From positions 62,001-126,000 of the forward strand of contig NZ_KE386835.1 of the NCBI RefSeq assembly GCF_000429025.1: DNA of 64,000 bases. Reading direction: 5' to 3'. Origin of the DNA: Actinospineispora spinosispora DSM 44797. Lineage in GTDB: Bacteria > Actinomycetota > Actinomycetes > Mycobacteriales > Pseudonocardiaceae. The position numbers and the translations under genes are program-made. Under the pieces are notes generated by a model. The model saw nothing but the letters and a program-made list of their open reading frames with translations, was not told where the DNA came from and searched no databases. This document shows, piece by piece, positions 8,183 to 15,402 of the stretch (the stretch's first letter is position 1; every line of letters starts with the position of its first letter).

Positions 8183-9402
8183 CAGCTGACCAGCGGTTTC
8201 CGCTCGGCGGCGACGACGCGGGCGTCCAGCGCCCTCGACACCAGCCCGAGCACGAGCGCGGCGGCCGCCAGTAGCGCGCCGACGAAGGCGGGCGCGCGGA
8301 ACCCCCAGCCCGCGGTGATCACCAGGCCGCCCAGCCACGGGCCGAGTGTGTTGCCGACGTTGAACGCCGACGTGCCGGCCGCGCCCGCCAACGTCGGCGC
8401 CGGTCCGGCCAGCATGAACACCCTGGCGTTGAGCGGCGTCGCGGCGGAGAACACCACGACACCCAGCAGGAGTGACGCGGCCAGCAGCACGGCGGGCACC
8501 GACCCGGCCACCGTGATCACACCCAGCACCACGACGATCGCGCCGAGCGCGGTGTACGTGGTCGCCCACGGGTGCCGGTCCGACAGCCGGCCGCCGATCT
8601 GGATGCCCAGCAGACTGCCCACCCCGTACAGGGTGAGCGCGACCGGCACCATGCGCGCTTCCATGCCCGCGACGTCGGTGATCACCGGGGCCAGGTAGCT
8701 GAACGTGCCCATGACCGCCGACTCGAAGACCGCGATCGTGGCCAGGCTCAGCCACAGCCTGCCGTTGTCGAAGGTCCGCAGCTCGGCACGGACACTGACC
8801 GGCGTGGTGGTGTCGCGACGCCCGGGCGGCAGCACCGCGCGCACCGCCACCGCGGCGACCACGGCGGCCGCGCCGATGATCCAGAACGTCGCCCGCCAGC
8901 CGAGCTGCTGACCGACCAGGGTGCCCAGCGGCACGCCGAGCACGTTCGCCACGGTCAGCCCGCCCATGAGCAGCGACAGGGCGCGCGCCCGGTGTGCCGG
9001 GTCCACCATGCCGACCACGACGACCCCGGCGACGGCCCAGAAGCCGCCGGTGGCCGACGCCGTCACGATCCTGGCGACCATGAGTGTCGCGTAGTCGCCG
9101 GCGAGGGCCCCGACGACCTGGCCGACGGCGAACAGCCCGAGCGCACCGAGCAGCGTGGCTCGGCGCGGCCAGCTGAGCGTGAGCACGGTGAGCAGCGGCG
9201 CGCCGACCACCATGGCGATGGCGAACGCCGAGATCAGCAGTCCGGCCTTCGGGATGGACACGGCGAAGTCGGCGGCGACCTCGGGCAGGAGTCCCGCGAT
9301 CACGAACTCGGTCGTACCGAGGACGAAGATGGCCGCTCCCAGCACGTACACCGCACGCGGTATGCGCACCTTTTTAGAACGTTCAGTCTCGATACTGCTC
9401 AC
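8173..9402 (-). CDS. MFS drug efflux transporter, Cmx/AraJ-like (DHA1)
   Basis: This 409-aa protein has 12 predicted membrane segments. The start of the first (AVYVLGAAIFVLGTTEFVIAGLLPEVAADF) and the motif-A region near SWPRR match the Cmx/CmlR group of chloramphenicol-type proton-driven exporters as recalled. The GTG start at 9402 is supported by AAGGGGA seven bases upstream; the frame is open much further upstream but reads as noise. It lies 32 nt downstream of the TetR gene on the same strand, which probably controls it. The actual drug or metabolite is not known. The stop codon lies inside palindrome P2. Confidence 0.85.
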   Translation of the reverse strand: MSSIETERSKKVRIPRAVYVLGAAIFVLGTTEFVIAGLLPEVAADFAVSIPKAGLLISAFAIAMVVGAPLLTVLTLSWPRRATLLGALGLFAVGQVVGALAGDYATLMVARIVTASATGGFWAVAGVVVVGMVDPAHRARALSLLMGGLTVANVLGVPLGTLVGQQLGWRATFWIIGAAAVVAAVAVRAVLPPGRRDTTTPVSVRAELRTFDNGRLWLSLATIAVFESAVMGTFSYLAPVITDVAGMEARMVPVALTLYGVGSLLGIQIGGRLSDRHPWATTYTALGAIVVVLGVITVAGSVPAVLLAASLLLGVVVFSAATPLNARVFMLAGPAPTLAGAAGTSAFNVGNTLGPWLGGLVITAGWGFRAPAFVGALLAAAALVLGLVSRALDARVVAAERKPLVSCRE

Positions 9403-9434
9403 AGTAGTCCCCTTGATCGGTCGGGCTGGAACTT

Positions 9435-10013
9435 CTAGCTGAGTGCCGCGAGTGCGTGCCGGGCGGCATCCCGGGCACGTTGCGCACCCTGGTCGGAGCT
9501 GCTGACCACCTGCATGCCCTGCATCAGGACCAGGAGATATCTGGCGAACGCGGCCGGGTCGACATCGGCCCGAATCTCGCCCTGAGCCCTGGCCCGCAGC
9601 AGTGCCGAGGTCAGCATCACCTCGACCGACGTCCAGTTCAGGTCGAGCCGCCGCCGCACCGCGACATCGTCGACCGGGCATTCCACGGCCGCGTTCACGA
9701 CCATACAGCCCGGTGGAGTGCCTGCCGGCGGCGGAGCGGCGTAGCTGTCGAGCAACGACTGGATCGCCGGCAGGACCGGGCCGGGCTGAGCGAGACGCTC
9801 GGCCGGACTCTTCTCGGGGAGACCGGTGTACCGGTCGAGCGCGGCGAGATAGAGGTCGTGCTTGCCGCCGAACGTCGCGTACAGGCTCGCCTTGGCGATC
9901 CCGAGGTGCTCGACGAGATCAGTGATCGAGGTCGTCGCGTACCCCTGGCGCCAGAACAGCTCCATCGCGCGACCCAGCACCTCGTCGGGGTCGAACTCCT
10001 TGATCCTGGCCAT
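9435..10013 (-). CDS. TetR/AcrR-family repressor of the adjacent efflux gene
   Basis: This 192-aa regulator has a typical N-terminal TetR helix-turn-helix (VLGRAMELFWRQGYATTSITDLVEHLGIAKASLYATFGGK, residues of about 9-50) and a variable ligand-binding C-terminal part containing two Cys (GCMVVNAAVECP). The start MARIKEF at 10013 begins the recognisable family sequence; a longer frame to 10058 exists but adds no conserved residues. It is transcribed first, with the MFS gene 32 nt behind. The palindromes at 10027-10036 and 10065-10079 are candidate operators. Confidence 0.86.
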   Translation of the reverse strand: MARIKEFDPDEVLGRAMELFWRQGYATTSITDLVEHLGIAKASLYATFGGKHDLYLAALDRYTGLPEKSPAERLAQPGPVLPAIQSLLDSYAAPPPAGTPPGCMVVNAAVECPVDDVAVRRRLDLNWTSVEVMLTSALLRARAQGEIRADVDPAAFARYLLVLMQGMQVVSSSDQGAQRARDAARHALAALS

Positions 10014-10026
10014 GGTGTCGACTGTA

Positions 10027-10079
10027 CTCGATCGAGACCAATCATTCTTGAATATCACTATTGAAAACGACTATCGTTT
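10027..10079. promoter_or_regulatory. Two small palindromes, candidate TetR operators
   Basis: CTCGATCGAG (10027-10036) is a perfect 10-bp palindrome 14 nt before the TetR start. AAACGA-cta-TCGTTT (10065-10079) is a perfect inverted repeat in an AT-rich stretch between the TetR gene and the divergent small gene at 10097. The second has the look of a TetR site and could serve both directions. Confidence 0.5.
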
Positions 10080-10096
10080 GTGTTTGAGTGCTGTCC

Positions 10097-10486
10097 ATGG
10101 ATGGTTTCACCGTGGTGTTGTGTCGTGCCGAAGGGTGCACCGGGCATCCGGACGCCGAGCGTGGCCCGGTCGAGGCGGCGTTGTCCGAGACCACGCGTAG
10201 CTGCTCGCATGGCGTCCTGGTGCTGACCGGGTGCCTCATGGGAGCCACGTTGTGCCGGGCCTGCGGGCCCTCCGCCGCCCGGTCGGACGGGCGGGTCGCG
10301 CTGGTGCAGCCCTGTCACGCGTCCCGCCAGCCTGCCGGGCCCGCCGTGTTGGTGGGGCCCATCCGGGACTCCTCGGACGCCGACGAGCTCTGTTCGTGGC
10401 TGCGAGCCGGGGCGTTGACGTCCGACCAGCTTCCGGAACGGCTCTGTGGCTACGCCCGGACTCTGCGGGCCGCCTCCACGAACTGA
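10097..10486 (+). CDS. Small Cys-containing protein, possibly 2Fe-2S ferredoxin-like
   Basis: This 129-aa protein was not recognised with certainty. It begins MDGFTVVLCRAEGC and has further Cys at RSCSHG, LTGCLMGATLCRAC and QPCH. It ends with VLVGPIRDSSDADELCSWLRAG, which recalls the C-terminal half of thioredoxin-like (2Fe-2S) ferredoxin-type proteins. The spacing of Cys residues does not exactly fit the known pattern, so the cluster is only a suggestion. The ATG at 10097 was chosen; a GTG at 10088 is possible. It is divergent from the TetR/efflux unit and shares the 10065-10079 palindrome region. It ends 3 nt from the convergent PHP gene. Confidence 0.55.
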   Translation: MDGFTVVLCRAEGCTGHPDAERGPVEAALSETTRSCSHGVLVLTGCLMGATLCRACGPSAARSDGRVALVQPCHASRQPAGPAVLVGPIRDSSDADELCSWLRAGALTSDQLPERLCGYARTLRAASTN

Positions 10487-10488
10487 GC

Positions 10489-11550
10489 TCAGGAGTGCGG
10501 GCGGGCCCAGGTCGTCAGAGCCGCCGCCGAGAGCGTGTTGATCACTTGGCCGGTGGGGACCTCGCAGTCCGCCGCCCGTGCGCAGCCGTAGGGCAGCCAG
10601 TCCAGCTGGCCGGGGGCGTGGGCATCGGTGTCGACCGAGAAACGGCAGCCCGCCGCCACCGCCTGGCGCAGGAGGCGCCTCGGCGGGTCCAGGCGTTCGG
10701 GCCTCGAGTTGATCTCCACCGCCACGTCGTACTCCGCGCACGCGTCGAAGACGGCGGCCGCGTCGAACGTGGACTCGGGGCGCTTACGACTGCCGGTCAC
10801 CATCCGCCCGGTGCAGTGGCCCAGCACGTTCACCCGGGGGTTCGCCACGGCCGTCAGCATCCGTTCGGTCATCTCTGCCGCCGGCATGCGCAGCTTCGAG
10901 TGCACCGACGCGACCACCAGGTCCAGCTCGTCCAGCAGCGCGGCATCCTGGTCGAGTGCGCCGTCGTCGAGGATGTCGACCTCGATGCCGGTCAGGATGA
11001 GGAACGGGGCCAAGCGGGTGTTCAGCTCGGCCACCACGTCCAGCTGCCGGCGCAAACGGTCGACGGACAGGCCGTTGGCCACCGTCAGCCTGGGTGAATG
11101 GTCGGTGAGCACCAGGTAGTCGTGCCCGAGGTCGCGCGCGGTGAGCGCCATCTCCTCGATCGGCGAGCCGCCGTCCGACCAGTCCGAATGCGTATGGCAG
11201 TCGCCGCGCAGTGCCGCCCGCAGCCGCTCCCCCGATCCGGTCAGCTTCGGAATCGCCGGAATTCCGGACTCCCCCGCCCCGCCCTCGGAGTCCGAGGCCC
11301 GCGCCTCCAGCTCGCGCAGGTACTCGGGCTCCTCACCGGCCAGCGACTGCAGCACACAACGCGCGGTCGTATCGCCGACACCCTTCACCTTGGTCAGGCC
11401 ACGCCCTCGGGCGAGCGCCTCCAGGTCGTCGCGTTCGGCCAGGATGTTGGCGGCGGTACGGAACGCGCGCACCCGATAGGTGGACGAGTGCGCCCGTTCC
11501 AGTAGGAAGGCGATGCGCCGCAGGTCGACGACCGGGTCCCGGGTGGACAT
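10489..11550 (-). CDS. PHP-domain phosphoesterase with N-terminal helix-hairpin-helix
   Basis: This 353-aa protein combines an N-terminal Pol X-like helical segment (residues 1-75, with GLTKVKGVGDTTARCVLQSLAG as helix-hairpin-helix) and a C-terminal PHP metal-dependent phosphoesterase domain. Metal ligands are visible in order: DCHTHSDWSDG (about 117-127), LVLTDHSPR, EVDIL, ASVHSKLR, VLGHCTG, VEINSRPERLD and SVDTDAHAPGQLD. The polymerase palm domain of true DNA polymerase X is absent, so this is the short stand-alone type found next to no repair gene here. ATG with AGGA seven bases upstream. The exact substrate is unknown. Confidence 0.85.
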   Translation of the reverse strand: MSTRDPVVDLRRIAFLLERAHSSTYRVRAFRTAANILAERDDLEALARGRGLTKVKGVGDTTARCVLQSLAGEEPEYLRELEARASDSEGGAGESGIPAIPKLTGSGERLRAALRGDCHTHSDWSDGGSPIEEMALTARDLGHDYLVLTDHSPRLTVANGLSVDRLRRQLDVVAELNTRLAPFLILTGIEVDILDDGALDQDAALLDELDLVVASVHSKLRMPAAEMTERMLTAVANPRVNVLGHCTGRMVTGSRKRPESTFDAAAVFDACAEYDVAVEINSRPERLDPPRRLLRQAVAAGCRFSVDTDAHAPGQLDWLPYGCARAADCEVPTGQVINTLSAAALTTWARPHS

Positions 11551-11587
11551 GCGCCCATCCTGCCCGGTCGCACGGGAACTCGCCGCA

Positions 11588-12376
11588 TCACGACCCGAGA
11601 ACCGTGGCCGCCTTCCAGCTCTGCACCAGCTCGACCGCTCGAATCAGAAGTTTGTCCTGATCAACCTCTGCGATCAGGCGCAGGAATTCACTACCGATCA
11701 CCACACCCGCAACATGCGGCGCAAGCAATCGAACTTCACTCTCGTAGCGGATACCGAATCCAGCAATAAAGGGCTTACTCGCCGTCGACTCGACGTCCGC
11801 TACCCGCCGCATGATCGCCGTGTCATCCAACTCCTCACCGGTCTTCGAACCGAGTGTGCGATAGGTCAGATTCGTCGCGTGATCTTCACAGCGACGAGCC
11901 GCCTCATCACCTAGTCCCGGGCGAATCACCGGAATCATGTCCAGCCCGGCCGAGTGGACCAGCGCCATCCCCGCCTCATCCGGTTCGGTCAACACCAACC
12001 CGTCGACTCCGGCCCTCACGGACTCGTCGAGAAGAGTCGGCCAGCCGACATCGGCAATCGTTTCCGGATAGATGAGCAACACAATCGGGAGTGACGGTGA
12101 TCGTCGCCGTAGCTCGGCCAGCTCTCGCCAGACCCGGCCGAGCTCCACCTGGCCACAGCGGGCGAACGACCTGCCGATCTCCGCACCCCTCGGCGCGGCG
12201 TTCGGGGTCGGGATGCCCAGTTCGAGTACATCCATGCCCGCCTCGGCCAGCATGGGGACCAGGTCGGGGAGTCCACTGGTCAGCGGGTCCGTCGCGGTCA
12301 GATAGAGCATCAGGAGCCGCTCGCGCGCCGCAGCGGCCCGCCGCATCCGATCACCGATCCGGTCTACCCCCGACAC
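11588..12376 (-). CDS. Divergent tryptophan synthase alpha (TrpA)-like TIM-barrel protein
   Basis: This 262-aa TIM-barrel protein resembles TrpA, which cleaves indole-3-glycerol phosphate to indole and glyceraldehyde 3-phosphate. The active-site Glu49 equivalent is kept in DVLELGIP (about residue 51). The loop that carries Asp60 (usually FSDPLADGP) reads TPNAAPRGA, with Arg where Asp60 aligns by hand. The phosphate-binding IAGFGIRYES and GVVIGSEF remain. The GTG start with AGGAAG upstream overlaps the end of the TrpC-like gene by 13 nt, so the two are translated together. There is no trpB nearby. It could be a stand-alone indole-releasing enzyme or act on another substrate. A role in primary tryptophan synthesis is unlikely given the altered residues. 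Confidence 0.75.
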   Translation of the reverse strand: MSGVDRIGDRMRRAAAARERLLMLYLTATDPLTSGLPDLVPMLAEAGMDVLELGIPTPNAAPRGAEIGRSFARCGQVELGRVWRELAELRRRSPSLPIVLLIYPETIADVGWPTLLDESVRAGVDGLVLTEPDEAGMALVHSAGLDMIPVIRPGLGDEAARRCEDHATNLTYRTLGSKTGEELDDTAIMRRVADVESTASKPFIAGFGIRYESEVRLLAPHVAGVVIGSEFLRLIAEVDQDKLLIRAVELVQSWKAATVLGS

Positions 12377-13080
12377 AGCTCGGCTTCCTGGCGCAGCTCG
12401 GCGAGCAGCCCCACCGGATCGTCGCTCTTCGCCATGGCCGTTCCGATCAACACCGCGTCCGCGCCCGCCTGCGACGCTCTCGCCACATCCACGCCGGACA
12501 GCATCCCACTTTCCGAGATGACGAGCACGTGCTCCGGGACCACGGGCAGCAGCGACTCGCTGGCGCTGACCGTGCCGGGGTCGAGCTCCAACGCCGTGAT
12601 GTCCCGGTTGTTCAGCCCGATCGCCCGGGCCCCGATGTCGATCGCCCTGGTCAGCTGCTCGGGACCATGCACTCCGACGACCACCTCCAGGCCGATCTCC
12701 TCGGCCCGCGCACGCATGGTGTCGAACAGGATCGGATCGGGAATCGTGCCGAGCGACAGCTGGACGGCGTCGAACCCCGCGTCGAGCGACTCGTCCATCT
12801 GGTCGACCGAGGTGAAGAACTCCTTGCGCATCAACGGGACCGGGGACAAGGCGCGCACCCGGCGCGCCAATTCCACACTGCCACCGAAATGAGTGTAATC
12901 GGTCGGCATCGACAGTGCGTCGACTCCGGCATCTACCAGGGACTTTACATACGGTTCGAGTTGACCATCGGCAATCAGTTCACCATCCCGAGGCGATCTA
13001 ATTTTCACATCAACCATGATCACAGTGCGCCTGTTACGCCTCGCGATGGACAGCACCCTATAAAGGCTACGAATAGTCAC
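12364..13080 (-). CDS. Divergent indole-3-glycerol-phosphate synthase (TrpC)-like protein
   Basis: This 238-aa protein has the IGPS pattern: VDVKIRSPRDG (usually AEIKRxSPS), LMRKEFF with the general-acid Lys, GLNNRDITALELD, and ISESGM followed by AVLIGTAMAKSDDP. By hand alignment to the Sulfolobus enzyme, Glu51 is Asp and Glu159 (in the usual EVH/EIN motif) is Gly in VVGVHGP. Lys53, Lys110, Asn180, Arg182 and Ser211 are kept. Normal ring-closure chemistry may therefore be altered. The GTG start is preceded by GGGGA. Codon use near its 5' end is AT-richer than its neighbours, hinting at transfer. It is the first gene of a two-gene operon with the TrpA-like gene, and no other trp gene is in the window. 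Confidence 0.76.
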   Translation of the reverse strand: MTIRSLYRVLSIARRNRRTVIMVDVKIRSPRDGELIADGQLEPYVKSLVDAGVDALSMPTDYTHFGGSVELARRVRALSPVPLMRKEFFTSVDQMDESLDAGFDAVQLSLGTIPDPILFDTMRARAEEIGLEVVVGVHGPEQLTRAIDIGARAIGLNNRDITALELDPGTVSASESLLPVVPEHVLVISESGMLSGVDVARASQAGADAVLIGTAMAKSDDPVGLLAELRQEAELCRG

Positions 13081-13142
13081 GATTCCCCTAAATCAGCCCA
13101 GACCTCACCGACTGCTACCGAATAACGCGGAGGAGGCCGGGT

Positions 13143-13183
13143 GGCTCGCGGATCATTGCACCGATCCATGCTTCTCGCGAGCC
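13143..13183 (-). promoter_or_regulatory. Bulged stem-loop in the leader of the trpC-like operon
   Basis: Outer arms GGCTCGCG (13143-13150) and CGCGAGCC (13176-13183) pair perfectly. Inside them GGATC (13150-13154) can pair with GATCC (13163-13167), with an eight-base bulge. It lies 63-103 nt upstream of the TrpC-like start, where it could be a leader structure. No leader peptide with Trp codons was found. Confidence 0.4.
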
Positions 13184-13398
13184 GTTCCACGGTCATCACC
13201 ACGCTACTGACGAATTCGACAGCGCGACAAGGAAAAGCAAGTCTCAATCTTGTTTACGTGTGCATCAGCATCCGAATGGAGCATCGTTCGACTGCGTTCC
13301 GCTACCACCTGCACCCGATCTGACCCAGCTCGGCGCACCCGCCGTTCGAGGCGGCGCTCCGGCATCCAGGCGACGCCGAGTCGAACCTACCTTCAGTA

Positions 13399-13415
13399 AG
13401 TTACTCAGAGTAACT
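13399..13415. promoter_or_regulatory. Palindromic operator of the TetR gene at 13437
   Basis: AGTTACTC-A-GAGTAACT is a perfect 8+1+8 inverted repeat 21 nt before the GTG start at 13437. A TAnnnT-like -10 follows it at about 13425. The placement fits autoregulation of the TetR gene and the downstream flavoprotein gene. Confidence 0.6.
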
Positions 13416-13436
13416 AATCTCCGATAGGCTGTGTGA

Positions 13437-14060
13437 GTGGACGTCAAGAAGCCGACGCGGCGCCGGGTCGGGCGCACGGAGCGGGAGCGGCAGATCCTGG
13501 ACGCGGCGACGGCGGTGTTCACCGAGCGCGGCTACCAGGCGGCCTCGATGGACGCCGTCGCGGAACGGGTCGGGGTCACCAAGCCGGTGCTCTACGACCA
13601 CTTCGGCTCCAAGGAGGGGCTGCTACTCGCCAGTGTCGCCCGGACCCGCCAGGAACTGCTGACCGAGACGACCAAGGCGGTCGCGGGCGCGTCCGAGCCG
13701 GAGGACATGGTCCGTCGGGGGTTCCGCGCGTTCTTCGACTTCCTCGACGCACGGGCGTATGCCTGGACGCTGCTCTACGAGGGCGCGATGAACCCGGTAG
13801 GCACGGCGGGCGAGGCGGTCGACTCGATCCGCAACCAGCACATCGACCTGATCGTCGGCATGATCCGGCTGCAGGCACCGGACGCCGATCCGCGCAGGCT
13901 GGAGAGCTACGCGCACATCATCGTGGGCGCGAGTGAGCGGCTCGCCCTGTGGCGCAACCGGCGCGGCGACGTGAGCGCGGCCGACGCCACCGAGTACCTG
14001 ATGGACATGATCTGGACCGGCATGGGCGGTAAGTGGCGCGAGCGGGGCGCGCAACAATAA
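13437..14060 (+). CDS. TetR-family regulator
   Basis: This 207-aa protein has a clear N-terminal TetR DNA-binding domain (RQILDAATAVFTERGYQAASMDAVAERVGVTKPVLYDHFGSKEGLL, about residues 18-62) and a helical ligand domain. The GTG start at 13437 has no Shine-Dalgarno sequence and is probably leaderless. A perfect palindrome (13399-13415) sits in front. Its stop lies 4 nt before the siderophore-interacting protein gene, so it likely regulates that gene as well as itself. Confidence 0.88.
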   Translation: MDVKKPTRRRVGRTERERQILDAATAVFTERGYQAASMDAVAERVGVTKPVLYDHFGSKEGLLLASVARTRQELLTETTKAVAGASEPEDMVRRGFRAFFDFLDARAYAWTLLYEGAMNPVGTAGEAVDSIRNQHIDLIVGMIRLQAPDADPRRLESYAHIIVGASERLALWRNRRGDVSAADATEYLMDMIWTGMGGKWRERGAQQ

Positions 14061-14064
14061 CGGG

Positions 14065-14823
14065 ATGGCTGGCACCGGATCGACCACGCACCGCACGCTG
14101 CGGGTTCTGCGCACCGAGCGGATCACCCCCAAGATGGCGCGCATCACCCTCGGCGGCGCCGAGCTGTCCGGCTACCCGGCCTTCGGACCCGACCAGCGCA
14201 TCAAGCTGTTCTTCCCGGTGGAGGGGCAGGACCGGCCGGCGATGCCGAGGACGTCCTCCGGCGGCCCGGTGTGGCCACCCGGCGAGCCGCGCCCGGTGAT
14301 CCGCAGCTACACCGTCCGCCGGTTCGACGCCGCCGCCGGCGAGCTGGACGTCGACTTCGTGCTGCACACCGCGCAGGGCCCCGCCGCGACGTGGGCCGCC
14401 CGCGCCGAGCCGGGCGACTGGGTCGGCATCTCCGAGCCGGGCGGGCGCTACCAGCCGGACCCGGCGGCCGAGGCGCACCTGGTGATCGGCGACGAGTCCG
14501 CGCTACCGGCGATCACCACCGTGCTGGACGCCCTCGCCGAGTTCACCGGCCCCGTCGAGGTGTGGATCGAGGTCGCGGACGCCGACGAGGAACAGCCGCT
14601 GCCGGTCACCGCGTCCACCACCGTCCACTGGCTGCACCGGGGTGACGCGCCCGCCGGCTCGCGCCTGACCGAGGCGCTGACGTCCGCGCAACTGCCCCCG
14701 AACTGTCAGGCCTGGTTGTCCGCCGAGGCCGCCGCGGTGCGGGACATCCGCGCGCACCTGTTGGACAACCATTCGCTACCCCGCAGGATGATCTACGCAA
14801 CCGGATATTGGCGAGCCCGCTGA
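14065..14823 (+). CDS. Siderophore-interacting protein (ViuB-like flavin reductase)
   Basis: This 252-aa protein has an N-terminal FAD-binding barrel with RSYTVRRF (FAD contact, about 77-84) and GDWVGISEPGGRY. The C-terminal NAD(P)H-binding half contains VIGDESALPAITTVL and LSAEAAAVRDIRAHL, ending in GYWR. These are standard marks of the SIP/ViuB family, which reduces ferric siderophores in the cytoplasm to free iron. It follows the TetR gene by 4 nt, in the same operon. No siderophore biosynthesis genes are nearby. Confidence 0.88.
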   Translation: MAGTGSTTHRTLRVLRTERITPKMARITLGGAELSGYPAFGPDQRIKLFFPVEGQDRPAMPRTSSGGPVWPPGEPRPVIRSYTVRRFDAAAGELDVDFVLHTAQGPAATWAARAEPGDWVGISEPGGRYQPDPAAEAHLVIGDESALPAITTVLDALAEFTGPVEVWIEVADADEEQPLPVTASTTVHWLHRGDAPAGSRLTEALTSAQLPPNCQAWLSAEAAAVRDIRAHLLDNHSLPRRMIYATGYWRAR

Positions 14824-14907
14824 GCCAGTCCCAACTTTCCCTGACTCCACAGCAGCCTCACAGCTTCGGCTTACCGATCCGACAGTCGGCCCGCGCATAG
14901 TGGAGCC

Positions 14908-15399
14908 ATGTCCACGCCACTGCCCCTGCCCGTGCCGCTGTCCCGGCCGCTGACCGCGCCTCGTCCGGTCCGGCGCCCGGTGAACCGACGTCTGCTCGAG
15001 CAGCTGGGCAGCTATGCCGTCATCGGCATGCTCAGCACGGCACTGCAGCTCGGCATGTACCTGCTGCTGCGCGACATGCTCGGCCCGTTGAGCGCGAACC
15101 TCGTGGCGTCCGCGCTGAGCTCGGTGCTCAACGTCGCGGCGAACCGGTACTTCACGTTCGGCATCCACAACCGCCGTGACCTGGGCCGGCATCACCTGCA
15201 GGGGCTGCTGGTGTTCGTGCTCAGCCTCGGGCTCACCAGCTGTGCGCTCGGACTGCTGGACATCGTCGCGCCGGATGCCAGCCAGAGCTCCGAGCTGGTG
15301 ATCCTGCTGGCCGCGAACACCATGTCCACCATGGCGCGCTTCTCGTTGCTGCGCGGCTGGGTGTTCGCCACCCGCGCGGGGCGCCCCCGAACCCGCTGA
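14908..15399 (+). CDS. GtrA-like four-helix membrane protein
   Basis: This 163-aa protein has four hydrophobic segments after a Pro/Arg-rich N terminus of about 35 residues. The signature LEQLGSYAVIGMLSTALQLG, NVAANRYFTFG and the C-terminal TMARFSLLRGWVF match the GtrA family, whose members help move lipid-linked sugars across the membrane in cell-surface polysaccharide synthesis. The ATG is six bases after CATAGT, so it is probably leaderless. It converges with the lipoprotein gene, with only 3 nt between the stop codons and no palindrome. Confidence 0.85.
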   Translation: MSTPLPLPVPLSRPLTAPRPVRRPVNRRLLEQLGSYAVIGMLSTALQLGMYLLLRDMLGPLSANLVASALSSVLNVAANRYFTFGIHNRRDLGRHHLQGLLVFVLSLGLTSCALGLLDIVAPDASQSSELVILLAANTMSTMARFSLLRGWVFATRAGRPRTR

Positions 15400-15402
15400 C
15401 GG

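Larger units (their letters stand above)
13081..13436. promoter_or_regulatory. AT-rich divergent intergenic region between trpC-like and tetR genes
   Basis: This 356-nt stretch is clearly lower in GC than its surroundings. It has no convincing gene. It holds a bulged hairpin at 13143-13183 (on the trpC-like side) and a tight palindrome at 13399-13415 (on the tetR side). Confidence 0.55.

Noticed and set aside
11588..13080. Assignment of this pair as the primary trpC and trpA of tryptophan synthesis
   Set aside because: trpB and other trp genes are absent, and key catalytic positions differ in both proteins by hand alignment.
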